Positions 43,605 through 53,195 of a DNA stretch of 64,000 nucleotides are shown piece after piece. Positions within the stretch are counted from its first letter, which is position 1. Each line of letters begins with the position of its first letter. Under the pieces are notes generated by a model, which was not told the origin of the DNA, made no database searches, and was given only the letters and a program-made list of their open reading frames with translations. This stretch comes from Marinobacter nauticus (GTDB lineage Bacteria > Pseudomonadota > Gammaproteobacteria > Pseudomonadales > Oleiphilaceae), in assembly GCF_003634635.1 (NCBI RefSeq), contig NZ_RBJB01000004.1, positions 1-64,000 of the forward strand, given 5' to 3'. A program made the position numbers and the translations under genes.

Positions 43605-44918
43605 TCAAAGTGGTGTTCCGGGAGCCTGCCAGGCGGTGCGACCTGCCACCAGGGTGAGTTTCACCTCCCCTGGCAGGGCTCGTTCCAGAACCGGAGCGTG
43701 CCGCCCAGCCGACAGCAGCGTTGCTGCGGAAGGCTGCCAGTGGCCATCCGGGTCAAACAGACAAAGATCAGCAGCAGCCCCGGCCGTCAGAGCCACTTCC
43801 CGGCCCAGGACAGCCGCCGGGCCAGCGGTCAGTGCCCGCAGCAAATCCGGCAATTCCAACTCATGATTTTGTACCAGCTCCAGACCCAGGGACAGGACGC
43901 TTTCGATGCTCGACAGCCCGGGCTCGGTCGCGGGCAGAGGGGCCTGCTTGGCCGCGGAATCATGGGGCTGATGCTGACTCACAATTGCATCGATAACGCC
44001 GTCCCGCACGCCGGCCACCAACGCCTGACGGTCGGCTTCCCCGCGCAGGGGCGGCCGGACATGAAAACGACTGTCGAAACCGGCCAGGGCCGATTCGGTG
44101 AATGCCAGCTGGTGCATGGCAACATCGGCGGTAACCTTCACGCCGCGATCCCGGGCCTGGGCCAGCATCTCGACGCTGCGGGCACAGGACAGCTGGCTCA
44201 GGTGCAGGCGCACCCCGGTCTCTTCCGCCAGCAATAGCATTTCCATAACCGCGGCCGTTTCGGCCACCTCGGGGATACCCAGCAGCCCCAGACGCGTGGT
44301 GACCTGGCCATCATGGGCGTAGCCATCGGCCGCCAGTGCCGTATTTTCCGGACTGAACATCACGGTCAGTCCGAAGGTCTGGGCATAGGCCATACACCGG
44401 CGCAGAATGCGGGCATTGCGCACGCCCCGGGAACCATTGCCGACCGCCACGCAACCGGCTGCTTTCAGGCCTGCCATATCACTGAGCATATCGCCATCAA
44501 GGCCACGGGTGATGGCACCGATCGGCAGCACCCGAACCACACCTCGGGAGGCCACGCTGTCGAGAATCAGATTGGTTACGGCACCGGAATCATTGACCGG
44601 CGAGGTTTCCGGCGAGGCACAGACCGTGGCGAAACCGCCATGGGCGGCGGCCCGTGTTTCCGAGGCAATATTGCCCTTCTGGCCATTGCCCGGCTCCCGG
44701 AGATTACAGCACAAGTCGATAAAACCGGGCGCGATCACCTGCCCGGCGGCGTCCAGTGTTGCGGCGCTCTCGGCTGCCTGAGCCTGCTCTCCAACCGCCT
44801 CTATGCGACCATTGCGCACCAACAAGCCCGGGTTACTGATCAACCCCTTGCCCGGCTCAAACAACTGCCCGCCGGTCAGTTTCAGGCCGCCCTCATTCCA
44901 GTTCGCTGACGCTGTCAT
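43605..44918 (-). CDS. pyrC': Dihydroorotase-like protein PyrC', predicted catalytically inactive
   Basis: This 437-residue amidohydrolase-fold protein occupies the place of the non-catalytic dihydroorotase of Pseudomonas (PA0401). The metal site reads [13 protein letters not shown], so both histidines of the usual DxHxHxR motif are replaced by Cys and Asn. A second site reads AMHQLAF where active enzymes have a His pair, and the catalytic Asp of the DHAPH motif is Gln (SQHQPH). In Pseudomonas this protein is a structural partner needed for active PyrB; the same role is likely here. It overlaps pyrB by four bases. Confidence 0.92.
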   Translation of the reverse strand: MTASANWNEGGLKLTGGQLFEPGKGLISNPGLLVRNGRIEAVGEQAQAAESAATLDAAGQVIAPGFIDLCCNLREPGNGQKGNIASETRAAAHGGFATVCASPETSPVNDSGAVTNLILDSVASRGVVRVLPIGAITRGLDGDMLSDMAGLKAAGCVAVGNGSRGVRNARILRRCMAYAQTFGLTVMFSPENTALAADGYAHDGQVTTRLGLLGIPEVAETAAVMEMLLLAEETGVRLHLSQLSCARSVEMLAQARDRGVKVTADVAMHQLAFTESALAGFDSRFHVRPPLRGEADRQALVAGVRDGVIDAIVSQHQPHDSAAKQAPLPATEPGLSSIESVLSLGLELVQNHELELPDLLRALTAGPAAVLGREVALTAGAAADLCLFDPDGHWQPSAATLLSAGRHAPVLERALPGEVKLTLVAGRTAWQAPGTPL

Positions 44919-45934
44919 GCCCGGCCCTCCTGCTGTTCCTGCTGTCTTTGCTGACGCTCCGCCATCTGACCACCCATGGCCATGGACATCACCGCCATCC
45001 GGATAGCAATACCATTGGTGACCTGGTTAAGAATGACCGACTGGGGTCCATCGGCCACTGCCGACTCAATCTCAACCCCGCGGTTGATCGGACCAGGATG
45101 CATAACGATGCAATCGGGCTTTGCCAGCCCCAGCTTTTCCTGATTCAGCCCGTACAGACGGTAAAACTCACGTTCACTGGGTAGCAGGGCACCTTCCATG
45201 CGCTCCTTCTGAAGCCTCAGCATGATCACCACATCCAGGTCTTTCATGCCCCGGGCCATATCGTATTCCACGGTACAGCCAAGATCCTCGACATCTCTGG
45301 GCAGCAGCGTGCCGGGAGCAATCACCCGCACCTCTTCCGCGCCCAGCACATTCAAAGCACGAATCTGCGAGCGCGCCACCCGGGAGTGCAGCACATCCCC
45401 GACAATGGCGACTTTCAGGCCTTCGAAACGGCCCTTGTGCTGACGGATGGTCAGCATGTCCAGCATCGCCTGGGTGGGATGGGCATGGCGGCCGTCACCG
45501 GCATTGATGATGGCAACGCCGGGGGTCACACTCTCGGCTATGAAATGCGGCGCGCCGCTCTGAGAATGACGCACCACAAACATATCCGAAGCCATGGCCT
45601 CCAGATTAAGCAGGGTATCGGACAGGGACTCACCCTTGGAGGTAGCTGAGGTAGAAATATCCAGGTTCAGGACGTCGGCAGACAGGCGCTTGGCCGCGAG
45701 TTCGAACGTACTCCTGGTCCGGGTACTGGATTCAAAGAACAGGTTGACTACGGTGCGGCCTCTGAGTAAGGGCACTTTCTTGATACTTCTCTCTCCCACC
45801 TCAATAAAGGAGTCGGCGGTGTCGAGAATATCCGTGAGCAGTGGCTGGCCCAGGCCATCCAGCGTCAGGAAATGCCGCAACTGACCATCCCGGGTCAGCT
45901 GCAAGTGGTTCGGGGAAGGGTCGTTCGCGGTCAT
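44915..45934 (-). CDS. pyrB: Aspartate carbamoyltransferase catalytic subunit PyrB
   Basis: This 339-residue enzyme has the carbamoyl-phosphate motif [10 protein letters not shown], the [10 protein letters not shown] loop and PGPINRGVE. It catalyses the second step of pyrimidine synthesis. The N-terminal extension of about 20 residues ([20 protein letters not shown]) is typical of the class that assembles with PyrC' in a dodecamer rather than with PyrI. The ATGA overlap with pyrC' supports equimolar synthesis. Confidence 0.97.
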   Translation of the reverse strand: MTANDPSPNHLQLTRDGQLRHFLTLDGLGQPLLTDILDTADSFIEVGERSIKKVPLLRGRTVVNLFFESSTRTRSTFELAAKRLSADVLNLDISTSATSKGESLSDTLLNLEAMASDMFVVRHSQSGAPHFIAESVTPGVAIINAGDGRHAHPTQAMLDMLTIRQHKGRFEGLKVAIVGDVLHSRVARSQIRALNVLGAEEVRVIAPGTLLPRDVEDLGCTVEYDMARGMKDLDVVIMLRLQKERMEGALLPSEREFYRLYGLNQEKLGLAKPDCIVMHPGPINRGVEIESAVADGPQSVILNQVTNGIAIRMAVMSMAMGGQMAERQQRQQEQQEGRA

Positions 45935-45961
45935 GGCTCGCCTGTTATCAGTTGGGAAGGT

Positions 45962-46474
45962 TTACTGCCCGGATTCCTGTACTTCAATGCGCAGTGGCTC
46001 GGGGCCACGCAGTTTCACTCGTTGATGGGCTTCCAGCGTCAGCAGGGCCCGTCCCACCACATCCGGCTGGATTGGTAGTTCCCTGGCGCCCATATCGATC
46101 AGCGTGGCCAGTATGATACTGGCCGGACGGCCGTAGTCGAATATTTCGTTCATGGCAGCCCGGATCGTCCGGCCACTCATGATCACGTCGTCGATCAGGA
46201 TGATGTCCCGGCCTTCGGTATCAAACGGCAGACTGGACGGCATCACCCGGGGGTTCAGACCAATGCGACTGAAGTCATCCCGGTAGAACGAGATGTCCAG
46301 CTCTCCGAAAGGCTGGGCAATACCCAGGCGCTTCCCCAACACATCCGCCAGCCAGACACCGCCGGTCCGGATTCCGATCAGCACCGGGTCATCTACGCCA
46401 CGCGCCTGGAGAATCTGACGCAGGCCGGATTCCAAGGTGTCGAGCAGCTGGTCTATATCAAGCAATGCGGTCAT
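45962..46474 (-). CDS. pyrR: PyrR: pyrimidine regulator / uracil phosphoribosyltransferase
   Basis: This 170-residue type I phosphoribosyltransferase has the PRPP loop IILIDDVIMSGRTIRAAMNE. In Firmicutes PyrR binds RNA to attenuate pyr operons; in Pseudomonas it regulates pyrimidine genes differently. No obvious attenuator is visible in the 27 bp before pyrB. It heads the pyrR-pyrB-pyrC' set. Confidence 0.94.
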   Translation of the reverse strand: MTALLDIDQLLDTLESGLRQILQARGVDDPVLIGIRTGGVWLADVLGKRLGIAQPFGELDISFYRDDFSRIGLNPRVMPSSLPFDTEGRDIILIDDVIMSGRTIRAAMNEIFDYGRPASIILATLIDMGARELPIQPDVVGRALLTLEAHQRVKLRGPEPLRIEVQESGQ

Positions 46475-46493
46475 TACAGCCTCGTTTATCAGA

Positions 46494-46925
46494 TCAGCCG
46501 GCCTGCTCCCGGCACCAGGTTTCCAGTATCAGCACGGCGGCACGGTCATCGACGCCGTGGCGGCCGAAATCGCGGCTGCCACCACCGGCCATCACCTCGC
46601 CCTTGGCTTCGTAGCTGGTGAGTCGTTCGTCCACCATTTCGACCGTGACATGGTAGCGGCCGTGCAAACGCTTGCCGAACTTGCGGGCCCGCGCGCACAT
46701 CTCATTTTCGGTGTCATCCATATTCAGAGGCAGGCCGACCAGGACAATATCCGGCTGCCAGTCCGCCAGCAGCGCCTCGATCTGCTGCCAGTCGGGGATC
46801 CCGTCCCTGGCCGGAAGCATGGCCAGGGGCTGGCCGGTTCCGAGCATTTCCTGCCCTGACGCCACCCCGATACGCCGGGTGCCGAAATCAAAGGCCAGTA
46901 GTCGACGGTTACCGGGATCAGGCAT
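46494..46925 (-). CDS. ruvX: RuvX/YqgF RNase H-like nuclease (16S rRNA maturation / putative Holliday resolvase)
   Basis: This 143-residue protein has the RNase H fold motifs LLAFDFGTRRIGVASGQ, IVLVGLPLNMDDTENEM and VEMVDERLTSYEA. YqgF processes the 5' end of 16S rRNA in E. coli; a Holliday-junction role was proposed earlier. I chose the ATG at 46925, overlapping the algH stop by eight bases; the frame could begin at 46940. Confidence 0.93.
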   Translation of the reverse strand: MPDPGNRRLLAFDFGTRRIGVASGQEMLGTGQPLAMLPARDGIPDWQQIEALLADWQPDIVLVGLPLNMDDTENEMCARARKFGKRLHGRYHVTVEMVDERLTSYEAKGEVMAGGGSRDFGRHGVDDRAAVLILETWCREQAG

Positions 46926-47484
46926 GACCCACCGAATCACTGAGCTGGTTCAGATCAATGCCCATCAGGCGGAGTACCGCCTGGTAACGTTGGTCTGCCG
47001 GCGTGCGGAACAGAATGTCGGTGCTGGCAGGGCAGGTCAACCAGGCATTGCTGCCCAGCTCTTCCTCCAGCTGACCTTCGCCCCAGCCAGAGTAACCCAG
47101 TGCCACCAGAAACGACTCCGGCCCCTCATCCCGGCCAATGCTTTCCAGAATATCCCGGGAGGTGGTCAACAACACTTCGTCGGTGACTCGCGCGGTATTC
47201 TGCCACTGCCGGCCCGGCGAGTGCAGAACAAAGCCGCGCTCTGGCTGAACCGGCCCGCCGGTGTATACCGGCAAGTCCAGCTCCCCGCCGTGCATGTCGA
47301 GCTGCTCGAGGATCTCACCCAGGTGGATATCCAGCGGCTGATTAATCATCAGCCCCAGCGCGCCCTCTTCCGAGTGTTCGCAAAGGTAGATCACCCCACC
47401 GTGAAAGCGGGGATCAGCCAACCAGGGCGAAGCCACCAGGAAGTGGTGCCTGAGACTGCCTGTGGTGTCGTGTTCGGCCGTCAT
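46918..47484 (-). CDS. algH: AlgH/YqgE (UPF0301) family protein
   Basis: This 188-residue protein begins SLRHHFLVASPWLADPRFHG and contains YLCEHSEEGALGLMINQPL, LGYSGWGEGQLEEEL and the typical C-terminus. The biochemical role of the family is unknown; AlgH was named from an alginate phenotype in P. aeruginosa. Start and stop overlap the flanking tonB-like and ruvX genes, so the block is translationally coupled. Confidence 0.93.
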   Translation of the reverse strand: MTAEHDTTGSLRHHFLVASPWLADPRFHGGVIYLCEHSEEGALGLMINQPLDIHLGEILEQLDMHGGELDLPVYTGGPVQPERGFVLHSPGRQWQNTARVTDEVLLTTSRDILESIGRDEGPESFLVALGYSGWGEGQLEEELGSNAWLTCPASTDILFRTPADQRYQAVLRLMGIDLNQLSDSVGHA

Positions 47485-48347
47485 CCTGATGTAAGCCCCC
47501 GTCTCTGAAATGACCAGGTGCGTATGATTTCCAGTTCGTCCACGTCCTGACGCATTTCCTCCGGGAAAGGCGCAAACGGAGCGGCCATACGCACAATTCG
47601 GATTGCGGCATCATCCAGCACCGTGCTGCCGGAGGACTGTAGGATTGCCACTTCCTTGATTGTGCCATCTTTCTTCAGCGAAACCAGCATGCGCAGGGTT
47701 CCGTAGATGCCGGCCTGCCTGGCTTCGGTGGGATAGTTGATGTTACCCACCCGGGTCACCTTGCTCACCCAGTTCTGCACATACCAGGCGTTGCTGGACT
47801 TCAGGGTCGAGGCTGCCGTTACCCGCATTACCCGGGGTTTGCGGGCATAGGCCCGCTGCTGTGCGTCAAACCGCGCCTCCAGGCTGGCAATCTCCAGGCT
47901 GCGCTCCATCAGGCTCTTTTTCTCGCTCTGGGGCAAGGGCTCTTCCTGGGGCTCGGTTCGCTCCTCGGGCCTTGACGCCTGGCGCTCGGTGCGAGTCTCG
48001 GTCTGGACGACCGCCCGCTCCCGTTGCGGCTGAGGCCGGGTGGTGGTCTGTGGCTCGGGTTGCACCTGAGCCAGATCCGGCTGACTGATCTCGGAGGGAT
48101 TGGGCGAGGTCATTTCCATGGCCTGCTCTTCCGAGCCACTGCCCTGTTGACTGGTCTGGGCCAGAAAATCGGCTTTCTCCGGCGCCTGCTCATCGTCGAA
48201 CTGGGACAGGGTAATTTCCATGGTCTGAGCCGAAGACCGGGGCGATTCCGGGGCAAAGGTAATCCCCAACACCAACATGGCATGAACGGCCAATGCCATA
48301 AACAGGGTGAAGGAAAACCGATCGAAATCGCTAACCTGGGTTGCCAT
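47481..48347 (-). CDS. tonB: TonB-family energy transducer
   Basis: This 288-residue protein has one N-terminal membrane anchor (about 10-30, SFTLFMALAVHAMLVLGITF), a long Pro/Glu/Arg/Gln-rich periplasmic spacer (about 60-160), and a C-terminal TonB domain (INYPTEARQAGIYGTLRM, then SSGSTVLDDAAIRIVRMAA). It matches the place of PA0406 (tonB3), which is needed for twitching motility in P. aeruginosa. No exbB/exbD is nearby. The ATG at 48347 has AGGA six bases upstream. Confidence 0.9.
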   Translation of the reverse strand: MATQVSDFDRFSFTLFMALAVHAMLVLGITFAPESPRSSAQTMEITLSQFDDEQAPEKADFLAQTSQQGSGSEEQAMEMTSPNPSEISQPDLAQVQPEPQTTTRPQPQRERAVVQTETRTERQASRPEERTEPQEEPLPQSEKKSLMERSLEIASLEARFDAQQRAYARKPRVMRVTAASTLKSSNAWYVQNWVSKVTRVGNINYPTEARQAGIYGTLRMLVSLKKDGTIKEVAILQSSGSTVLDDAAIRIVRMAAPFAPFPEEMRQDVDELEIIRTWSFQRRGLTSG

Positions 48348-48393
48348 GACGGTTCCTGAGTCTCCTTGTGCGCTCAAAAGCTGTGATCGGTCT

Positions 48394-49347
48394 TCAGTCT
48401 CTGGCCAGACGTCGCTCGATGGCGTCCATCAGCATGCCGGCAATGTCGATGCCAAACGCCGCATCCAGCTCACGAATGCAGGTGGGGCTGGTGACGTTGA
48501 TTTCCGTGAGATAGTCACCAATGACATCAAGCCCCACGAACATCAGGCCCTTTTCCTTGATCACCGGTGCTACCCGGGCACAGATCTGACGGTCACGCTC
48601 GGTCAGCTCCCGGCCCTCACCACGGCCTCCGGCGGCCAGGTTGCCGCGATTCTCACCGTGCGACGGAATGCGTGCAAGGGCATAGGGTACCGGCTCGCCC
48701 TCAATCAGCAGAATACGCTTGTCACCCTCGGTGATTTCGGGGATGAATTTCTGGGCCATGGCCTGATGGCTGCCGTAATTGGTGAGGGTTTCGATGATGA
48801 CCCCGAGATTGGCATCGTTTTCCTTGACCCGGAATATCGAGCGGCCACCCATGCCGTCCACTGGTTTCATGATGATGTCACCATGTTCGGCATAGAATTC
48901 CCGGAAACGCTGGGCAGAGCGGGTCACGATGAGCGGCGGTGTCAGGTCTTCAAACTGGGTGGCAAACAGTTTTTCGTTGCAGTCCCGCAGAGTGGCCGCC
49001 GGATTGACCACCAGAGCGCCCTGCTGCTCCGCCGATTCCAGTATATAGGTGGCCATCAGGAACTCCCGGTCCACCGGTGGGTCCTGCCGCATCAGAATCA
49101 CGTCGAGGTCACCCAGCGCACGATCCTGACTGGCGCCGAAGCTGTACCAGTTGTCCGGATCCATGTGCACAGTCAGCCCACGGGTGTGAGCCCGGGCCTG
49201 GCCGCCTGCGAGATAGAGATCCGGCAGTTCCATGTACTCGATTTCCCAGCCGCGTTTCTGGGCGGCATGCAGCATGGCCAGAGAACTGTCTTTCTTGAAG
49301 TGAATATCCTGAATGGGATCCATCACGATCCCCAGCCGGATTGTCAT
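48394..49347 (-). CDS. gshB: Glutathione synthetase
   Basis: This 317-residue ATP-grasp ligase has RLGIVMDPIQDIHFKKDSSL at the N-terminus, the KPVDGMGGRSIFR glycine-rich loop and the C-terminal DVIGDYLTEINVTSPTC metal site. It joins gamma-glutamylcysteine and glycine. CAGGAG precedes the ATG. It is divergent from pilG across a 297-bp region, as in Pseudomonas. That region is relatively AT-rich, and I could not fix either promoter in it. Confidence 0.97.
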   Translation of the reverse strand: MTIRLGIVMDPIQDIHFKKDSSLAMLHAAQKRGWEIEYMELPDLYLAGGQARAHTRGLTVHMDPDNWYSFGASQDRALGDLDVILMRQDPPVDREFLMATYILESAEQQGALVVNPAATLRDCNEKLFATQFEDLTPPLIVTRSAQRFREFYAEHGDIIMKPVDGMGGRSIFRVKENDANLGVIIETLTNYGSHQAMAQKFIPEITEGDKRILLIEGEPVPYALARIPSHGENRGNLAAGGRGEGRELTERDRQICARVAPVIKEKGLMFVGLDVIGDYLTEINVTSPTCIRELDAAFGIDIAGMLMDAIERRLARD

Positions 49348-49644
49348 AGCGTCTCCTGGAACTGTCGGTAAGAAAACACGAACCGGTCAGCAGAGCGAAC
49401 CGGTTATTAAGTGCTATGCTGAGAGGTCAGATGGTATTGTACCCGAGCCGCGAATGCATCCGGAGAAATCCGCAGATAAATCCGTGATGGCAGCGGCAGA
49501 AGTACATTTGGTCACAAACTAATACTTTTTATCCAGCCATGGATACTCTATAAATGAGCGGGGTTTATAGAACAACCTTAACGTTTGTGTTAAAACCCCC
49601 GTTCGAAAATAACGACAGTCGCTAGAGCGCAAGGCAGTTGGACA

Positions 49645-50037
49645 ATGGATGACAACTTCGAGAACCTGAAGATCATGGTGATTGACGACAGCAAGACCAT
49701 TCGTCGCACCGCGGAAACCCTTCTTAAAAAGGTTGGCTGTGAGGTTATCACTGCCACAGACGGCTTTGACGCTCTGGCCAAGATTGCCGACTCCCAGCCG
49801 GACATCATTTTTGTCGATATCATGATGCCCCGCCTGGACGGCTACCAGACCTGCGCACTGATCAAGAACAATTCCTCTTTTAAAAAGACGCCGGTTATCA
49901 TGCTTTCGAGCAAGGACGGCCTGTTCGACAAGGCAAAAGGCCGAATCGTAGGCTCGGACCAGTATCTGACCAAACCGTTCAGCAAGGATGAGCTGCTTAA
50001 CACCATCCGCCAATACATGCCTCAGGCGGAACAGTAA
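49645..50037 (+). CDS. pilG: Twitching-motility response regulator PilG
   Basis: This 130-residue single-domain CheY-like receiver has Asp15-Asp16, phosphoacceptor Asp58 (IIFVDIMMPRLDGY) and Lys in YLTKPFS. PilG is phosphorylated by ChpA and promotes pilus extension and cAMP signalling. First gene of the Pil-Chp operon. Confidence 0.95.
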   Translation: MDDNFENLKIMVIDDSKTIRRTAETLLKKVGCEVITATDGFDALAKIADSQPDIIFVDIMMPRLDGYQTCALIKNNSSFKKTPVIMLSSKDGLFDKAKGRIVGSDQYLTKPFSKDELLNTIRQYMPQAEQ

Positions 50038-50070
50038 CCCCTGCTGACACACAGAACCATCGAGGAAACC

Positions 50071-50433
50071 ATGGCCCGCATTCTGATTGTTGACGACTCG
50101 CCAACTGAAGTTAAGAAGATTTCCACCATTCTGGAAAAACACAAGCACGAAGTGCTGACCGCAGATAATGGCGCCGATGGTGTGGCCAAGGCCCGCGCGG
50201 AAACTCCGGATTTGGTGCTGATGGATGTTGTCATGCCCGGCCTGAACGGCTTTCAGGCGACCCGCCAGCTGACCCGTGCGCCGGAAACCGCTTCCATCCC
50301 GGTTGTGATCGTAACCACCAAGGATCAGGAAACTGACCGGGTGTGGGGAACCCGCCAGGGTGCCAAGGGTTATCTGGTCAAGCCAGTTAACGAAGACGAC
50401 CTGATCAAAACAATCAACAGCCTGATTGCCTGA
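50071..50433 (+). CDS. pilH: Twitching-motility response regulator PilH
   Basis: This 120-residue CheY-like receiver has Asp8-Asp9, phosphoacceptor Asp52 (LVLMDVVMPGLNGF) and Lys in YLVKPVN. In P. aeruginosa it opposes PilG, through retraction or as a phosphate sink. It lies 33 bp after pilG, with GAGGAAACC before the ATG. Confidence 0.95.
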   Translation: MARILIVDDSPTEVKKISTILEKHKHEVLTADNGADGVAKARAETPDLVLMDVVMPGLNGFQATRQLTRAPETASIPVVIVTTKDQETDRVWGTRQGAKGYLVKPVNEDDLIKTINSLIA

Positions 50434-50453
50434 TCCCCAACCTTGGAGTACGC

Positions 50454-50999
50454 ATGTCCGCCCAGGCCGCCCCTTTTGCCGTTCTGACGGATATCGCCCA
50501 GCGCAGCCGGTCCATGGCCGCCGGTCTGCCGGAACAACAGGAAGCCGTTGAACTCTGGAACGGCATCGGTTTTATTCTCTCGGGCGAACGCTACGTTGCC
50601 CCCATGGGCGAAGTTACCGAAATCCTGCATGTACCCCGGTTCACCCATGTTCCGGGGGTTCGGTCGTTCCTGATGGGAGCGGCTAATGTTCGCGGCCGCC
50701 TGTTACCCCTGGTCGATCTCGCCACCTTTTTCGATGTGCCCCGCTCTTCCCGCAGCCTGCGTGAACGGCGGGTTCTGGTGGTTGAGCAGGGCGACGTATT
50801 CAGTGGCCTGGTCGTCGACAGCGTACTGGGCATGCAGTACTTCGCCAAAGACAGTTTCAGGGCCACCCCCGACGGGGTGCCCGACAGCGTTCGTCCGTTT
50901 GTGAGCGGCGGTTACGAGCGTAATGAGGAGGTCTGGAAAGTGTTCTCAGCCACCGATCTGGTGGAAGACGAACGCTTTCTTGATGTTGCACAGTGGTAA
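50454..50999 (+). CDS. pilI: CheW-like coupling protein PilI
   Basis: This 181-residue protein has a CheW domain (about 40-170, with ERYVAPMGEVTEIL, MGAANVRGRLLPLVDLATFF). It couples PilJ to ChpA. It lies 20 bp after pilH. The first 35 residues are a Pil-type extension. Confidence 0.94.
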   Translation: MSAQAAPFAVLTDIAQRSRSMAAGLPEQQEAVELWNGIGFILSGERYVAPMGEVTEILHVPRFTHVPGVRSFLMGAANVRGRLLPLVDLATFFDVPRSSRSLRERRVLVVEQGDVFSGLVVDSVLGMQYFAKDSFRATPDGVPDSVRPFVSGGYERNEEVWKVFSATDLVEDERFLDVAQW

Positions 51000-51092
51000 G
51001 GGTGATGGTACTGGCAGGAACATCACCCTGACCGTCTGAAACCCGCTACACATACTTGCCATTTCCAGAAGAAAGAGGCCGGGAGCCAGAAA

Positions 51093-53168
51093 ATGAAAAA
51101 CAGAGCCGGAAGACTCAGTATGGGACAGGGAGGCAACAAACTGGTTGCCGGCCTGATCGCAGCGCTGATTGCACTTACCGTCCTGCTCGTTGTGGTGCTG
51201 TTCATCATTAACCAGGACAGTCAGCACGACCAGCAGTACATCGCCAACACCGCGGAAATGCGGGTACTCTCCCAGGAGATCGCGAAGAACGCGACCGAGG
51301 CCGCCGGTGGTACCGCCGAAGCCTTCGACCAACTCCGTCGTTCGCGGGATGAGTTCCAGCAGCTCTGGACCAACGTGACCGAGGGCAACCCGGAAACCGG
51401 CCTCCCGCCCAGTGAACTGGCCCAGCAAAGTGGCGTACAGGAACACTGGAACACCGTTCGTGAAAACGCCGACAGCATCCTCTCCACCCGTGATGCAGTA
51501 CTCGGCCTGCACGAAGTAGCCCGGACCCTGAACGAAACCATTCCCCAGCTGCAGGTGGAATACGACGACATCGTTCAGATTCTGCTGGATAACGGTGCAC
51601 CTGCCGAACAGATCTCTCTGGCCCAGCGTCAGTCGCTGCTGGCAGAGCGTATTGTCCGCTCCGTTAACAACGTACTGTCCGGTGACGAAGACGCTGTTAT
51701 CGCGGCCGACCGTTTCGGCCGGGACGCCAGCCTGTTCGGCCGGGTTCTTGACGGCCAGCTCAACGGCAATCCCGCCATGGGCATCTCCCGCGTAGCGGAC
51801 GAAGACGCCATCTATGGTCTGGAAGCGGTTGACGAGCTGTTCCAGTTCGTTTCCCAGAACGTAGACGCGATCCTTGAAGCCTCTCCCGACCTCTTCAAGG
51901 TTCGTACCGCCGCAAGTGACATCTTCCAGAACTCCGAGAACCTGCTGGCCGAACTGTCGACTCTGGCCGACAACTTCGCTACCCAGTCCAGTTCCCGTCT
52001 GATCAGCCCGACCCTGGCCTTCGCCATCCTGGCCGCCATGGTTGCGATTGTTGTCTTTATCGGTCTTGCCCTGTACCGCGACGCCCAGGAGCGTCTGGCT
52101 ACCACCCAGGAGCAGAACGAACAGAACCAGAACGCGATCCTGCGACTGCTGGACGAACTGGCCGATCTGGCCGATGGTGACCTGACCACAGAGGCCACGG
52201 TAACCGAGGACTTCACCGGTGCCATCGCCGACTCCATCAACTACGCGATCGACCAGATGCGGGGCCTGGTACAGGCCATTCGTGGTACTGCGGTACGAGT
52301 AGCTTCCGCCGCCCAGGAAACTCAGGCCACGGCCATGCACCTCGCCGATGCATCCGAGCACCAGGCCCAGGAAATTGCCGGCGCCTCCGCTGCGGTTAAC
52401 GAGATGGCCGTGTCCATCGACCAGGTATCCTCGAACGCCGCCGAATCCTCCGCGGTTGCGGAGCGGTCGGTTGCGATCGCGAAGAAAGGCGCAGAAGTGG
52501 TACAGAACACCATTCGCGGCATGGATAACATCCGGGAGCAGATCCAGGAAACGTCCAAGCGGATCAAGCGTCTGGGTGAATCCTCCCAGGAAATCGGCGA
52601 TATCGTATCCCTGATCAACGACATTGCCGACCAGACCAACATCCTGTCCCTGAACGCGGCAATCCAGGCCTCCATGGCCGGTGACGCGGGTCGGGGCTTC
52701 GCGGTGGTTGCGGACGAAGTTCAGCGCCTGGCGGAACGTTCCTCTGCAGCAACCAAGCAGATTGAAGCCCTGGTTAAGACGATCCAGTCTGATACCAACG
52801 AAGCGGTTATCTCCATGGAACACACCACCGCCGAGGTGGTCCGTGGTGCCCGACTGGCCCAGGACGCGGGTATCGCCCTCGAGGAAATCGAGAACGTATC
52901 CATGTCCCTGGCGGAGTTGATCCAGAACATCTCCAACGCCGCCCGTCAGCAGTCATCCTCTGCGGCGCACATTTCCAACACCATGAACGTTATCCAGGAA
53001 ATCACCTCCCAGACTTCCTCCGGTACCAACGCTACCGCGAAGTCTATCGGTAACCTGGCAGAAATGGCCTCCGAGCTGCGGTCCTCCGTTGCCGGCTTCA
53101 CCCTGCCGGATGAGGAAATGGCCAATCAGGAAGAAGAGGAAAACAGCGACGTACCGGTGGTCAGCTGA
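51093..53168 (+). CDS. pilJ: Methyl-accepting chemotaxis protein PilJ
   Basis: This 691-residue MCP has membrane helices at about 10-37 and 305-330 around a periplasmic domain. A HAMP region follows, then a cytoplasmic signalling domain with the hairpin tip ADQTNILSLNAAIQASMAG and DAGRGFAVVADEVQRLAERS. It signals from the pilus to ChpA. PilK and ChpB would adjust its methylation. GGGAG precedes the ATG. Confidence 0.96.
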   Translation: MKNRAGRLSMGQGGNKLVAGLIAALIALTVLLVVVLFIINQDSQHDQQYIANTAEMRVLSQEIAKNATEAAGGTAEAFDQLRRSRDEFQQLWTNVTEGNPETGLPPSELAQQSGVQEHWNTVRENADSILSTRDAVLGLHEVARTLNETIPQLQVEYDDIVQILLDNGAPAEQISLAQRQSLLAERIVRSVNNVLSGDEDAVIAADRFGRDASLFGRVLDGQLNGNPAMGISRVADEDAIYGLEAVDELFQFVSQNVDAILEASPDLFKVRTAASDIFQNSENLLAELSTLADNFATQSSSRLISPTLAFAILAAMVAIVVFIGLALYRDAQERLATTQEQNEQNQNAILRLLDELADLADGDLTTEATVTEDFTGAIADSINYAIDQMRGLVQAIRGTAVRVASAAQETQATAMHLADASEHQAQEIAGASAAVNEMAVSIDQVSSNAAESSAVAERSVAIAKKGAEVVQNTIRGMDNIREQIQETSKRIKRLGESSQEIGDIVSLINDIADQTNILSLNAAIQASMAGDAGRGFAVVADEVQRLAERSSAATKQIEALVKTIQSDTNEAVISMEHTTAEVVRGARLAQDAGIALEEIENVSMSLAELIQNISNAARQQSSSAAHISNTMNVIQEITSQTSSGTNATAKSIGNLAEMASELRSSVAGFTLPDEEMANQEEEENSDVPVVS

Positions 53169-53195
53169 TCACCGGCCCGGGGCAGATGACGGTCT

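Noticed and set aside
49348..49644. 297-bp gshB-pilG intergenic region examined for promoters or small RNAs
   Set aside because: Several AT-rich hexamers occur, but no -35/-10 pair with good spacing and no terminator-bounded unit was seen.
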